Source: Acidobacteriota bacterium
GTDB lineage: Bacteria > Acidobacteriota > Terriglobia > Terriglobales > Acidobacteriaceae
NCBI GenBank assembly: GCA_021804965.1
Contig: JAJZGG010000003.1
Location: 1-64,000, forward strand
Direction: 5' to 3'
Length of the DNA: 64,000 bases
The position numbers and the translations under genes are program-made. Of the stretch, positions 25,973 through 35,200 are shown piece by piece. The notes under the pieces were generated by a model, which saw only the letters and a program-made list of their open reading frames with translations, was not told where the DNA came from and did not search any database. Every line of letters starts with the position of its first letter. Position 1 is the first letter of the stretch.

Positions 25973-26464
25973 ATGGCAGTACGCGCGATCTATCCCGGAA
26001 CCTTTGATCCACCCACCAACGGGCATCTGGACCTGATTGCGCGCGGGTCCAAGCTCTTCGAGCACCTGACGGTGGCCATCCTGAACAATCCCATTAAAAA
26101 CCCCCTGTTCACGGTGGCCGAGCGGGTGGAGATGATGCGTGAGGCAACGCGGCAGATGGAGACCGTGGAGGTGGAGACCTTCGACGGGCTGATGGTTGAC
26201 TTTGCCCGCCAGAAGCAGGCCACTGCGGTGCTGCGCGGCATACGCGCCATCAGCGACTACGAGTACGAGTTCCAGATGGCGCTGATGAACCGGCGGCTGG
26301 CACCGGAGGTGGAGACGGTCTTTCTGCAGCCGGCCGGGCGCTACTCGTTTGTGAGCTCGCGGATGGTGAAGGAAGTCTTCAGCTTTGGCGGGGATATCAC
26401 GGGACTGGTGCCGGGCAATGTGCTGAAGCGGCTGCGTCGCCAGGCGCGGCAGTCGGCGGGCTGA
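25973..26464 (+). CDS. coaD: Phosphopantetheine adenylyltransferase
   Basis: 163 residues, normal length. It would transfer AMP from ATP to 4'-phosphopantetheine in coenzyme A synthesis. The nucleotidyl-transferase motif is YPGTFDPPTNGHLD (TxGH), and other family blocks are EMMREATR, LRGIRAISDYEYEFQMALMNR and SFVSSRMVKEV. Start at ATG 25973 with AGGAGG eight bases upstream; the frame is open to 25883 but the family begins here. Its last codon and stop lie in the first copy of a 15-bp tandem repeat (26461-26490). Confidence 0.96.
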   Translation: MAVRAIYPGTFDPPTNGHLDLIARGSKLFEHLTVAILNNPIKNPLFTVAERVEMMREATRQMETVEVETFDGLMVDFARQKQATAVLRGIRAISDYEYEFQMALMNRRLAPEVETVFLQPAGRYSFVSSRMVKEVFSFGGDITGLVPGNVLKRLRRQARQSAG

Positions 26465-26495
26465 GACGAGGCAGGCTGAGATGAGGCAGGCTGAG
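26461..26495. repeat. Tandem repeat, 15-bp unit, two copies plus
   Basis: CTGAGACGAGGCAGG (26461-26475) is followed by CTGAGATGAGGCAGG (26476-26490) and the start of a third. The first copy contains the coaD stop codon, so slippage here could change the 3' end of coaD. Confidence 0.8.
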
Positions 26496-26599
26496 GCCCA
26501 TCGCAGACAAGTGCATGCAGGCGGGGAAAACGGGCCTGGCCGGGAAACGACAAGCGTCGGGCCTGCAAACTGGCCGTGTCCGACAGAATCGAAGACATT

Positions 26600-26681
26600 T
26601 GTAAGACACGCGTAAGACCGATGTAAGACACGTCCTACAAATGTCTTACATCGGTAGGACAGGTGTAATACGTGTCTTACA
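26600..26681. repeat. Cluster of TGTAAGACA/TGTCTTACA palindromic motifs
   Basis: Exact TGTAAGACA at 26600-26608 and 26622-26630, and its complement at 26642-26650 and 26673-26681, plus near-copies (CGTAAGACC, 26610). CCGATGTAAGACA (26618-26630) pairs perfectly with TGTCTTACATCGG (26642-26654) over an 11-base loop; GGTGTAA...TTACACC (26662-26683) makes a second hairpin. Confidence 0.8.
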
Positions 26682-26728
26682 CCTTGTAAACCCACCCCGG
26701 CACCTCGTAAACCCACCCCGGCACCTCG
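26682..26728. repeat. Tandem repeat, 21-bp unit, two copies
   Basis: Units at 26682-26702 and 26703-26723 differ at one base (CCTTGTAAACCCACC versus CCTCGTAAACCCACC, both ending CCGGCA), and a third begins (CCTCG). Non-coding. Confidence 0.8.
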
Positions 26729-26837
26729 CATCCCCCATCCGAATGCCGGAGGAAATGGCCCTGCTCGCCAAACAGGGATGGCCCGCCCGGGCCCGAAACT
26801 GGCCCGCAGCCAGCGAAATCGGTACACTGGAACCACT

Positions 26838-28034
26838 ATGTCCGTATCCGCACCCGCTAAAGTTTTCGCTGACCGTATCGGTCGTATTGAAGTCTCCGCC
26901 ACGATGGCAGTGGCGGCCGAAGCCACCAAGCTGCGCAGCCAGGGCATCTCCCTGATCGACTTTGGGGCTGGAGAACCGCATTTTCCCACGCCGCAGCACA
27001 TCAAGGATGCGGCAATTGATGCGATTCAGGCCAACTTTACCCGCTACACGGTGGTTCCCGGCATCGCCGATGTTCGCAAGGCGATTGTGGAGCGCCATGC
27101 CGCCGATTTTGGCTCCGATTATGGCCTGGATGAGGCGATCTTCACGGCCGGAGGTAAGCTGGCTCTGTTCAATACGATTCAGGTGCTGGTGGACCATGGG
27201 GACGAGGTGATTCTGCCGGTTCCCTACTGGGTCAGCTTCAAGGACATCATCCAGTACGCCGGCGGGAAGGTGGTCTTTCTCGAGACCGAGGAGTCGGAGG
27301 GCTTCCGCATCACGGCCGATGCGATTGAGGCGGCGATTACACCGCGTACCAAGGCCATTATTTTGAATTCACCGTCGAATCCGGCCGGGAGCGTGGTTTC
27401 GGCCAGCGATCTGGAGCGGATTGTGCGGCTGGCGCACGAGCGGGGCATCTACCTGCTGCTGGACGAGTGCTACGTGTACCTGAACTATGAAGGCAAGCCG
27501 GTCTCGGGTGGGAGCTTTTCCTGGGCCAAGGACCACATCATCGTTCTGGGCTCGCTCTCGAAGACCTATTCGATGACGGGATGGCGTGCCGGCTATGCGC
27601 TGGGACCGAAGGCTGTGATTGCCAACCTCTCCAAACTGCAGTCGCAATCCACCTCGAACGCGACCAGCTTTGTGCAGAAGGGTGCGATTGCGGCGCTGGC
27701 AGGCTCGCAGGAGTGTGTCAGCGAATTCCGGGCTGAGTTCCTGGAGCTGCGGGACTACATTCTGGCCAAGGTGCGGACGATTCCCCACGTCACCTGCACG
27801 ACGCCGGGTGGCGCGTTTTACGTCTACCCGAACTTCTCCCATTACATTGGCCGCAACGGAATTCGTTCGGCCACGGAGCTGGCCACGCGGCTGCTGCATG
27901 AAGGGCATGTGGTGGCGGTTCCTGGAGAAGCCTTTGGAACACCGCATCATCTGCGTTTCTCCTACCCGGTCACGCGGGAGACGATTGATGAGGGTGTGCG
28001 GCGCATCCAGCAATTCCTGGCTAAGCTGGGCTAA
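26838..28034 (+). CDS. Class I/II PLP aminotransferase (aspartate aminotransferase-like)
   Basis: 398 residues. PLP lysine in SLSKTYSMTGWRAGYALGP, substrate-binding region 'IDFGAGEPHFPTPQHIKDAA', the Asn in NSPSNPAG, the Tyr-binding Asp in LLLDECYVYLNY and the carboxylate-binding Arg in HHLRFSYP. It fits the Ib aspartate/prephenate aminotransferase group, moving amino groups between aspartate (or a similar donor) and 2-oxoglutarate. Start at ATG 26838; the longer frame runs into the repeat region. It lies 63 bp before manC on the same strand. Exact substrate not provable by eye. Confidence 0.93.
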   Translation: MSVSAPAKVFADRIGRIEVSATMAVAAEATKLRSQGISLIDFGAGEPHFPTPQHIKDAAIDAIQANFTRYTVVPGIADVRKAIVERHAADFGSDYGLDEAIFTAGGKLALFNTIQVLVDHGDEVILPVPYWVSFKDIIQYAGGKVVFLETEESEGFRITADAIEAAITPRTKAIILNSPSNPAGSVVSASDLERIVRLAHERGIYLLLDECYVYLNYEGKPVSGGSFSWAKDHIIVLGSLSKTYSMTGWRAGYALGPKAVIANLSKLQSQSTSNATSFVQKGAIAALAGSQECVSEFRAEFLELRDYILAKVRTIPHVTCTTPGGAFYVYPNFSHYIGRNGIRSATELATRLLHEGHVVAVPGEAFGTPHHLRFSYPVTRETIDEGVRRIQQFLAKLG

Positions 28035-28097
28035 CGCGGGCTGCCGACGGTCGCTGCAGTTGCCAGTCACCTGTCGGCAGGCTATGATGGCTTTTCC

Positions 28098-29225
28098 ATG
28101 TTGAATACTGTAGATTTCCGACCTGTGATTCTGGCCGGGGGGAGCGGTACGCGCTTCTGGCCACGCTCTCGACGTGCCCATGCCAAGCAGGTGCTTGCGC
28201 TGGACGGCGACCGATCGATGCTGCAGCAGACGGTGGAGCGGCTGAGCCAGATGACGGCTCCGGAGAAGATCTGGGTCATCACGAATGAGCTGCTCTCGGC
28301 TGAGATTCAGTCCCAGCTGGAGGATGTCCCTGCGGCGCAGATCATCGAGGAGCCGGTGGCGCGCAACACGGCTCCGGCCTGTGGACTGGCGGCTTTTCTG
28401 ATTGAGCGGGAGAATCCCCAGGCCATTCTCGGGATCTTCCCTTCCGATCACGTGATCGGGGACGAGCCGCGTTTCCTCAAGCGTATTGAGCAGGGGATTC
28501 GTCTTGCGGCCTCCGGCGACGTGATGGTGGTGCTGGGCATTGAGCCCTCACGGCCGGAAACCGGCTACGGATACATTGAAACCGGCGAAGCTGTGCGTGG
28601 CGCAGAGAGCGAAGGCGCGCTGCATGTGCGGCGCTTTATGGAAAAGCCCAGCCTGCATCGTGCCGAGGAGTTTCTGGCGGCCGGCGGCTACTACTGGAAC
28701 TCGGGGATGTTTTTGTGGTCGGCGCGAACGCTGGCCAATGCGGTGCGCGAGCATATGCCGGAGACGGCACCGATGCTGGAGGAGATTGCCCAGTCCTGGG
28801 GCACACCACGCTTTGCCCAGACCTTCAGCAATCTGTATCCCAAATGCGAGAACATTTCGGTGGATTATGCGATTCTGGAGCCGCGCTCGGCCAAGGGTCA
28901 GCATCTGTCCGGGCTATTCTGCCTGCCTTCCGAGTTTGGCTGGAACGATCTTGGCTCCTGGGAGTCGCTCTACGAGTTCCAGCGCGATACGCGGCTGCGT
29001 GGCGACGAAAATGGCAATGTGGCCGAGACGGCAGGCGTGCTGACGATTGATGCCGAGAACAACTACATCTTCAGTCCGCGCAAGCATGTGGCACTGGTGG
29101 GCGTCAGCGATCTGGTGATTGTGGAAACCGACGATGCCATTCTGGTGGCGCAACGGTCACAGTCACAGGATGTGGGCAAGATCGTCAAGGAGCTGACGGC
29201 CGAGGGCAAGTCCGAGCTGATCTGA
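28098..29225 (+). CDS. manC: Mannose-1-phosphate guanylyltransferase
   Basis: 375 residues. It makes GDP-mannose from mannose-1-phosphate and GTP for polysaccharide or glycan synthesis. Nucleotide-binding signature VILAGGSGTRFWPRSRRAHAKQ (split over residues 9-30), the metal Asp in FPSDHVIGD and substrate blocks GYGYIETGE, FMEKP and NSGMFLW are typical. Length fits the single-domain GMP form, without the phosphomannose isomerase extension. It lies 63 bp after the aminotransferase; an 8-bp stem with a 24-base loop (28041-28080) fills the gap. Start at the first Met before the signature. Confidence 0.94.
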   Translation: MLNTVDFRPVILAGGSGTRFWPRSRRAHAKQVLALDGDRSMLQQTVERLSQMTAPEKIWVITNELLSAEIQSQLEDVPAAQIIEEPVARNTAPACGLAAFLIERENPQAILGIFPSDHVIGDEPRFLKRIEQGIRLAASGDVMVVLGIEPSRPETGYGYIETGEAVRGAESEGALHVRRFMEKPSLHRAEEFLAAGGYYWNSGMFLWSARTLANAVREHMPETAPMLEEIAQSWGTPRFAQTFSNLYPKCENISVDYAILEPRSAKGQHLSGLFCLPSEFGWNDLGSWESLYEFQRDTRLRGDENGNVAETAGVLTIDAENNYIFSPRKHVALVGVSDLVIVETDDAILVAQRSQSQDVGKIVKELTAEGKSELI

Positions 29226-29302
29226 CGCGGATGCGGAACGATGCAGGACGCAGAACTGCCGATAGCCTGCTGCGGCTCGGCTGGAATTCCTGAACAAAAT
29301 AC

Positions 29303-30667
29303 CTAAGAAGCAGCCGTGTGCGACGGATCGTCCGGACCAGGCGAGGTTGGAGCCACCTGCGCCTGCCCAGCCTCCACCACCGCCTGTGCGCGCTGTGCCA
29401 GCCGCTCTGCGGCAACGCGGCCAATGCCTCGCAGAATGGCTTTGCGGTTCCATGGGGAGGGCGCTGAGCCTTCGGAATCTCCCGACGGGTGCGGTTCCAG
29501 CATTTCCGGAAGCGTGGCAAAGAAAATCTCTCCGCCGCGCTGCTGGGCTGGCCGATGGTACCAGCGGGAGAGCAGGGCCAGATCCCCGATACGGCGGACT
29601 GCGGAGGCATGCTCGGCCTGCTGCAGATGCTCAAGTGCCGCATCCAGCCGGGCTGCGAGGGCGTCGCGGGAAGTTGTGCGGGCAGGTGTCGGCTGCTCGG
29701 GAACCGGCTCAAGCAGCATCGGCTGGGCAAAGAGCGAGCTGGAGCCTGAGGCTTCATTCTGAATCCGCATGCCGAGGGTGGAAAATAGCTCCGGCCCGCG
29801 CAGGGTACCACCGGTGAAGAGAAAGAGTGCGACGGCATCGGGCTGGGCTGCCGGAAGCACCAGACAGGCCTGCAGCCGGGCGAGCGGGCGCACCATCTCC
29901 CCTGCCAGTGTATGCACGGAGTCCACCTGCCGCACGGCGGCATGCAGGACAGCGGCGCGCTCGAATTCCAGCGCAGCCGAGGCGGCATCGCGCTCGGCGC
30001 TGAGCACATGCAGACGGCTTTGACCGGAGGTGGCAAGAAACTGCTCCACGGCAGCCGCCTCCTCGGCATAGCGCGGGTCGGAGCAGCCCTGGAAGCAGGG
30101 CGCGAGGCACTTTTTCATCTCCGAATACACGCAGCCGGGATGCGAGGGGTCGGGATGGAGATTCTCCTCGCAGCGGCGCAGCAGAAAGAGCTTGAGCACT
30201 TCCTCCGAGTAGCGCTCGGCGGCCGCTCGCGAGGCAAAGGGTCCGTAGAGCCACTCGGCATGGTCGCGCGGCAGTCGCGTGACCACGCTGAGGCGGGGGT
30301 AGGCGTTGCTGCCATGGAAGCGAATAAAGGCCGGCGACCGCAGATGCATGCGCTCAAGCGCCCGCTCGCCGTAGGCCTGCTCCAGCAGACGAAACTGCAG
30401 GAATTGCGCCTCGAGGCGCGATCCGGTGAGGCACCAGTCGATGCGGCGGACACGCGCAGCCAGCTGCAGTCGGCGGGGATGCGCCGGATCGGCAAGCAGC
30501 AGGCGTGCGAGCCTTCGTCGCAGATCGGCGGCAATGCCGATATACGGCTCCTGCCCCGGCTCACCGAAAAGGGCGAAGACGGCCGACTGTCGCGCGGGCA
30601 GCTGCTGGAGGATGGAAGCAGCCTCAGCGGCATCGAACGGCAGCGAATCTGGCAGCAGCGGTTGCAT
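29303..30667 (-). CDS. Short UvrC-like protein with degenerate GIY-YIG and Cys cluster
   Basis: 454 residues. The N-terminal part resembles the GIY-YIG nuclease of UvrC/Cho (AVFALFGEPGQEPYIGIAADLRRRL), but the GIY half is degraded to VFAL. A Cys cluster, GCVYSEMKKCLAPCFQGC (residues ~180-197), matches the iron-sulfur-type Cys pattern of UvrC, and a UvrB-binding-like helix pair (LSAERDAASAALEFERAAVLHAAV) follows. The C-terminal RNase H and HhH domains of UvrC are missing; the last part is Ala/Pro-rich. So it may be a Cho-like nuclease or an inactive relative. Its ATG overlaps the tldE stop (TGATG), showing coupling. DNA-repair role is inferred. Confidence 0.8.
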   Translation of the reverse strand: MQPLLPDSLPFDAAEAASILQQLPARQSAVFALFGEPGQEPYIGIAADLRRRLARLLLADPAHPRRLQLAARVRRIDWCLTGSRLEAQFLQFRLLEQAYGERALERMHLRSPAFIRFHGSNAYPRLSVVTRLPRDHAEWLYGPFASRAAAERYSEEVLKLFLLRRCEENLHPDPSHPGCVYSEMKKCLAPCFQGCSDPRYAEEAAAVEQFLATSGQSRLHVLSAERDAASAALEFERAAVLHAAVRQVDSVHTLAGEMVRPLARLQACLVLPAAQPDAVALFLFTGGTLRGPELFSTLGMRIQNEASGSSSLFAQPMLLEPVPEQPTPARTTSRDALAARLDAALEHLQQAEHASAVRRIGDLALLSRWYHRPAQQRGGEIFFATLPEMLEPHPSGDSEGSAPSPWNRKAILRGIGRVAAERLAQRAQAVVEAGQAQVAPTSPGPDDPSHTAAS

Positions 30668-32055
30668 CAGGCGCCTGCGATGGTCATGCCTTCCACGCAG
30701 AGCGTGGGGCAGGCAACGGAGCCGCGAAACTCCAGATCATTGCCGACGGCCACCACGTTGCGAAAGATCTCCCGGAGATTGCCGGCGATGGTGATCTCCT
30801 CCACCGCATGGGTAAGCTGGCCATCTTCGATCCAAAGTCCGGAGGCGCCGCGGGAGTAGTCGCCGGTGACAAGATTAACGCCGAATCCCATGACGCTGGT
30901 GACATAGAGCCCACGCGGGACGGAGCGCAGAATCTCCTGCGGAGACCGGGTGCCGGCTGCGAGGTAGAGATTGCCGGCTCCGATGCCGCCTCCGGAGGCA
31001 TTGGCCGTGGAGCGCAGCCCGAGCTTGCGTGCGGCATAGACGTTGAGCAGCCAGGTCTCGAGCACGCCGTCGGCAACCAGGGTGGTGCGGCGGGTGGGCA
31101 GCCCGTCGCCATCGAATGGGCGCGAGCCCAGACCCCCACTGCCGCTGGGCAGGACCAGCGTATGGTCATCGTGAATGGTCAGCGCAGGTGCGGCGATGGT
31201 CTCTCCCAGCTGGCCGACCAGAAATGAGGCCGAACGCCAGATGGCATCGCCACTGGCCGCTTCAAAGAGATGACCCAGCAGGGTGCGGGCAGCCTCCGGT
31301 GAAAAGACGATGGGAACCTGCTGCGTGGCGACGCGGCGCGCTCCAAGCATGCGCAGGGTGCGGCGGGCGGCCTCCTGACCGACGCTTTCCGGTGAGTCGA
31401 GTTCGCCCATGCGACGGGCGCTGGACCACCAGCTGTCACGCTGCATGCCGCCGTCTTCGTCAATGGCGATGGGCACAACCGAGATGCCACAGTGGCTGGC
31501 GCGATACTCGCCGGAAAAGCCGCGCGAGTTGGCCAGAATCCGTCGCGCCGTCGCCGCGCTGAAGCTGGCTCCGGCAGAGTTGCGGATGCGGGCATCCGAG
31601 GCAAGGGCAGCGGCTTCGGCACGGCGGGCCAGCTCAATGCGCTCGGCAACCGGAAGCGCGTAGACATCCTCAAAGTAAAGCGCGAGATCGCCGGGGTAGA
31701 TGCCCATTTCGGCAGCATCGGCCAGTCCGGCGCAGGGATCGGGCTCGGTGATCCGGACCAGATCCATGACGCTGGACAGCAGCTGGCTCAGACCGTCCGG
31801 GGTAAGGTCACTGGTGGAGGCAGAGGCCGAACGTTGCCCCTGGTAGACGCGCAGACCCAGACTGCGCGAGCCGGACTCCTCGAGCGTCTCCACCTGCCCC
31901 ATGCGCACGGTGACGGAAAACTCATCGCCTTCCGAGATGCCCGCAACGGCGTCACTGGCGCCGGCCTTCAGGGCGCGCTGCACCAGTTCTTCTGCCATGC
32001 TGCGCAATGGATCGGCATCTGCGATGGAGGTGCCTGATGCGTGAGAATTTGCCAT
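30667..32055 (-). CDS. pmbA: TldE/PmbA-family protein
   Basis: 462 residues. TldE is the non-metal half of the TldD/TldE peptidase that matures modified peptides and removes proteins such as CcdA. Family blocks are GASDAVAGISEGDEFSVTVRMG, LGLRVYQGQRSASASTSDLTP, PVVFSPEAARTLLGHLFEAASGDAIW-like (IVFSPEAARTLLGHLFEA) and the C-terminal 'DYSRGASGLWIEDGQLTHAVEEITIAGNL' region. No tldD lies in the window. The upstream region has an 11-bp tandem repeat (32073-32105). Its stop shares a base with the start of the UvrC-like gene. Start at 32055 is the only early Met in frame. Confidence 0.91.
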   Translation of the reverse strand: MANSHASGTSIADADPLRSMAEELVQRALKAGASDAVAGISEGDEFSVTVRMGQVETLEESGSRSLGLRVYQGQRSASASTSDLTPDGLSQLLSSVMDLVRITEPDPCAGLADAAEMGIYPGDLALYFEDVYALPVAERIELARRAEAAALASDARIRNSAGASFSAATARRILANSRGFSGEYRASHCGISVVPIAIDEDGGMQRDSWWSSARRMGELDSPESVGQEAARRTLRMLGARRVATQQVPIVFSPEAARTLLGHLFEAASGDAIWRSASFLVGQLGETIAAPALTIHDDHTLVLPSGSGGLGSRPFDGDGLPTRRTTLVADGVLETWLLNVYAARKLGLRSTANASGGGIGAGNLYLAAGTRSPQEILRSVPRGLYVTSVMGFGVNLVTGDYSRGASGLWIEDGQLTHAVEEITIAGNLREIFRNVVAVGNDLEFRGSVACPTLCVEGMTIAGA

Positions 32056-32072
32056 GCCTTTACGGTATCAAA

Positions 32073-32105
32073 GCCGGTGTGGCGCCGGTGTGGCGCCGGT
32101 GTTGC
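32073..32105. repeat. 11-bp tandem repeat upstream of tldE/pmbA
   Basis: GCCGGTGTGGC occurs at 32073 and 32084, and GCCGGTGTTGC at 32095. It lies between the divergent pmbA and propeller-protein genes, so changes in copy number would alter that promoter region. Confidence 0.75.
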
Positions 32106-32263
32106 GCTGGATTGGCGCTGGCTGCCGGACTGGCTGCAGGGCTGCTCTGTGCGAGGCCAGATGCGGACAGGCAAGATGACGGATTCTTTGCGTGTCAGAG
32201 CAGGAGGCCATGTGGTACTTTGACCTTGTTCCTCCTGCTGATCCTCACATATCGGAGCTTGCG

Positions 32264-35200
32264 ATGACCGCGCTATCCCCCCTTTCGATGGTCGCTGCCG
32301 CACCGCAAGCATCGTTGCCTGTCCCAGTGGCCAGGCTTGCGATGCTTCGCAGTCGGCATGGACTTTTTCTTGTGCTCTTTGCGATGGCTTTGCTGCTTTC
32401 CAGCCCGGCTCGGGCCGTGGCGCAGACGAACCTGGGAGCGGTGAATACCGGCACCACGAGCACAGCACAGAGCGTCACGGTCACCGCAACGACGGCCGGA
32501 CAGGTGGGCGCGGTGAACGTGCTTACGCTGGGGCAGAGCGGGCTGGATTATGCGCCCGCCTCCACGGGCACCTGCGCCAATGCGCATCTGCTGGTGGGCA
32601 ATACCTGCACGGTTTCCGTCACGTTTGCGCCCACGGCACCGGGAGTGCGTCCGGGAGCAGTGGTGCTGGCAGACAGCAGTGGCAACACGCTGGGGGTTGC
32701 CTATCTGACGGGGACAGGATTAGGCGGGCTGGGCGTCTTCCTGCCGGGCACCATGCAGACGATCGCAGGCCAATTCAACAACTACATCCCGGTACTGGAC
32801 GGAGGCAGTGCAACCAACGCCGGACTCTATCTGCCGGAGAGCATTGCACTGGATGGGGCCGGGAATCTCTACATCGCCGATAGCAACCACAATCGCATTC
32901 GTGAGGTGAATGCCACCACGAATACGATCTCGACCATTGTCGGGACAGGGAGTGCCTCCTACACCGGCGATGGGGGACTGGCTACCCAGGCAACGCTGAA
33001 TATCCCGGCCGGTGTAGCCGTTGACGGAGCCGGAAATCTCTATATCGCCGACAGTGGCAACAGTGTGATCCGCAAGGTGACGCTCTCCACCGGGATCATC
33101 ACAACCGTTGCCGGCAATGGGACACCGGGAAGCGCAGGAGACAACGGACAGGCAACCGCTGCAAATCTCGACAATCCGCAGGGCATCACGGTGGATGCCG
33201 CCGGGAATCTGTATATCGCAGACACCTACAACGAAAAGATTCGCAAGGTCTCCACGTCGGGGATCATCACGACGGTTGCCGGCAATGGCACCCGGCAGAG
33301 CAGTGGTGTCGGCACCTACAGTGGAGACAATGGTCCCGCGACGGCTGCAGGGCTGAATTCCCCCTACGCTGTGGCCTTTGACGGCGCGGGAAACATGTAT
33401 ATTCCGGACTCCGGCAACAATCGCATCCGGGAGGTGAATGCGGGCACGCAGATCATCACGACATATGCCGGGGTTGGCACGGTGGGCTTTTCAGGAGATG
33501 GGGGTCCGGCAGTTAAGGCTCAACTTGATGCGCCTTCGGGGATTGCCTTTGACCCGGCAGGAAATCTGTACATCGCAGACACGCAGAACGCCGTCATCCG
33601 CAAGGTAAGCGCAACCAACGCCAACATCGTCACCTTTGCCGGCAACGGCACGGGAAAATACGGCGGCGATGGGCACAGCGCGTTGCAGGCAGGCCTGTAT
33701 GCACCCTATGGGCTGGCCTTCAGCCCCACCGGCAATCTGCTGATCGCAGATTATCTGGACAATGTGATCCGCAGCGTGCAGGCCAACCTGGCCACGTTTA
33801 CGCTGCCGGCATCGTCTCCGGTGCGTCAGGGTAGCAAGTCTCCGACGCAGGATCAGACCCTGGAAAATGATGGTACGGCTGCCCTGAATCTGACGGCCAT
33901 CACCCCGGACAGCAACTCCGCACTGGACCCCAATGTGACCACGTGCGCCACAAGCACGCCACTGGCCGCAAATACGGATTGCGTCTATGGCGCGCAGTTT
34001 GCGCCGACTGTGGCGGCGAATCCGCTGACGGCCACGATCACCACCCAGGCCAGCTCCGACAACTCTCCGCTGCTGATCCAGATCACCGGCGTTGCGACTG
34101 CCGTGAACTCCACGACCACCGTGCTGCAGGCCACGCCCAACCCGGCGGACTTTGGACAGACCGTGGTGCTGCAGGCCACCGTGACGACCGGAACCGGAAC
34201 ACTGACCGGAACCGTGACCTTCAGCGACGGCGCCACCGTGCTGGCCAGCAAGGTCCCGCTGAACACCTCCGGGGTGGCCAGTTATACCACCACGGCACTG
34301 GCCGTGGGGCTCCATTCGCTGACGGCAGCCTATGTTCCCGATCCGGCGCATTTCGCCAGCACGTCACCAGTGGTGTCCCTGCCGGTGAATGAACCCACCA
34401 ACACGACTCTCAGCTCCAGCCAGCTCAATGCCAGCGTGGGTGCGGCGGTGACCTTTACCGCCACGGTGAACCCCAGCAATGGGGGCGGTGTGGTTCCGGA
34501 CGGGACGGTGAACTTTCTGGACGGCGGGATTGTGATTGGCACCGGAACCCTGACGGCAAATGGCAACGGCTCGGCGACGAAAACCTTAAACAACTCCACG
34601 CTTGCCAATGGCACCCATACCATCACTGCAGTCTATGGCGGAGATGCGGCCAAGTATGTGCTGAGCAGCAACTCCAATGCGGTGACGCAGAATATCGATG
34701 CGCCCACAACGACTGCGGTGATCGCGACGCCCAACCCCTCGAGCTATGGGACCGCCGTGACGTTTACGGCCACGGTGATGCCAAGCGGAACCGTGACACC
34801 GACAGGGACGGTTCAGTTCCTGGACGGTAATCAGCAGATTGGCAGCGCGCAGCTCAGCGGATCGCCCACAACGGCTTCCTTCACAACCTCGGCTCTGGCT
34901 GCCGGGCAGCACACGATTACGGCCAGCTATTCCGGCGGCGCAGGCAGTGGAGCCAGCACCGGCAGCACCGTGCTGACGGTGGCCGCAGTGCAGACGGCGA
35001 CCGTGGTCAACGCCAGTCCGAACCCCGGCATTGGCGGACGCGGCACAAGCCTGACGGCGACGGTGAAGGTGCTGCAGGGCAACACGATTCCAACCGGCAA
35101 CGTCAGCTTTGCCGACGGCGCAACGCCGCTGGGCACGGCCGTGCTGAATGGCTCCGGGACGGCGGCACTGACGGCGAATCTGGCCGTGGGCACTCACTCG

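Larger units (their letters stand above)
26465..26837. other. 373-bp gene-free, repeat-rich stretch between coaD and aminotransferase
   Basis: No gene. It holds the 15-bp tandem repeat, four copies of TGTAAGACA in either orientation (26600, 26622, 26642, 26673) with several nested inverted repeats, and two exact-but-one 21-bp tandem units at 26682-26723. The remaining bases up to the aminotransferase start (26838) should hold its promoter; I cannot place it with confidence. Confidence 0.75.
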
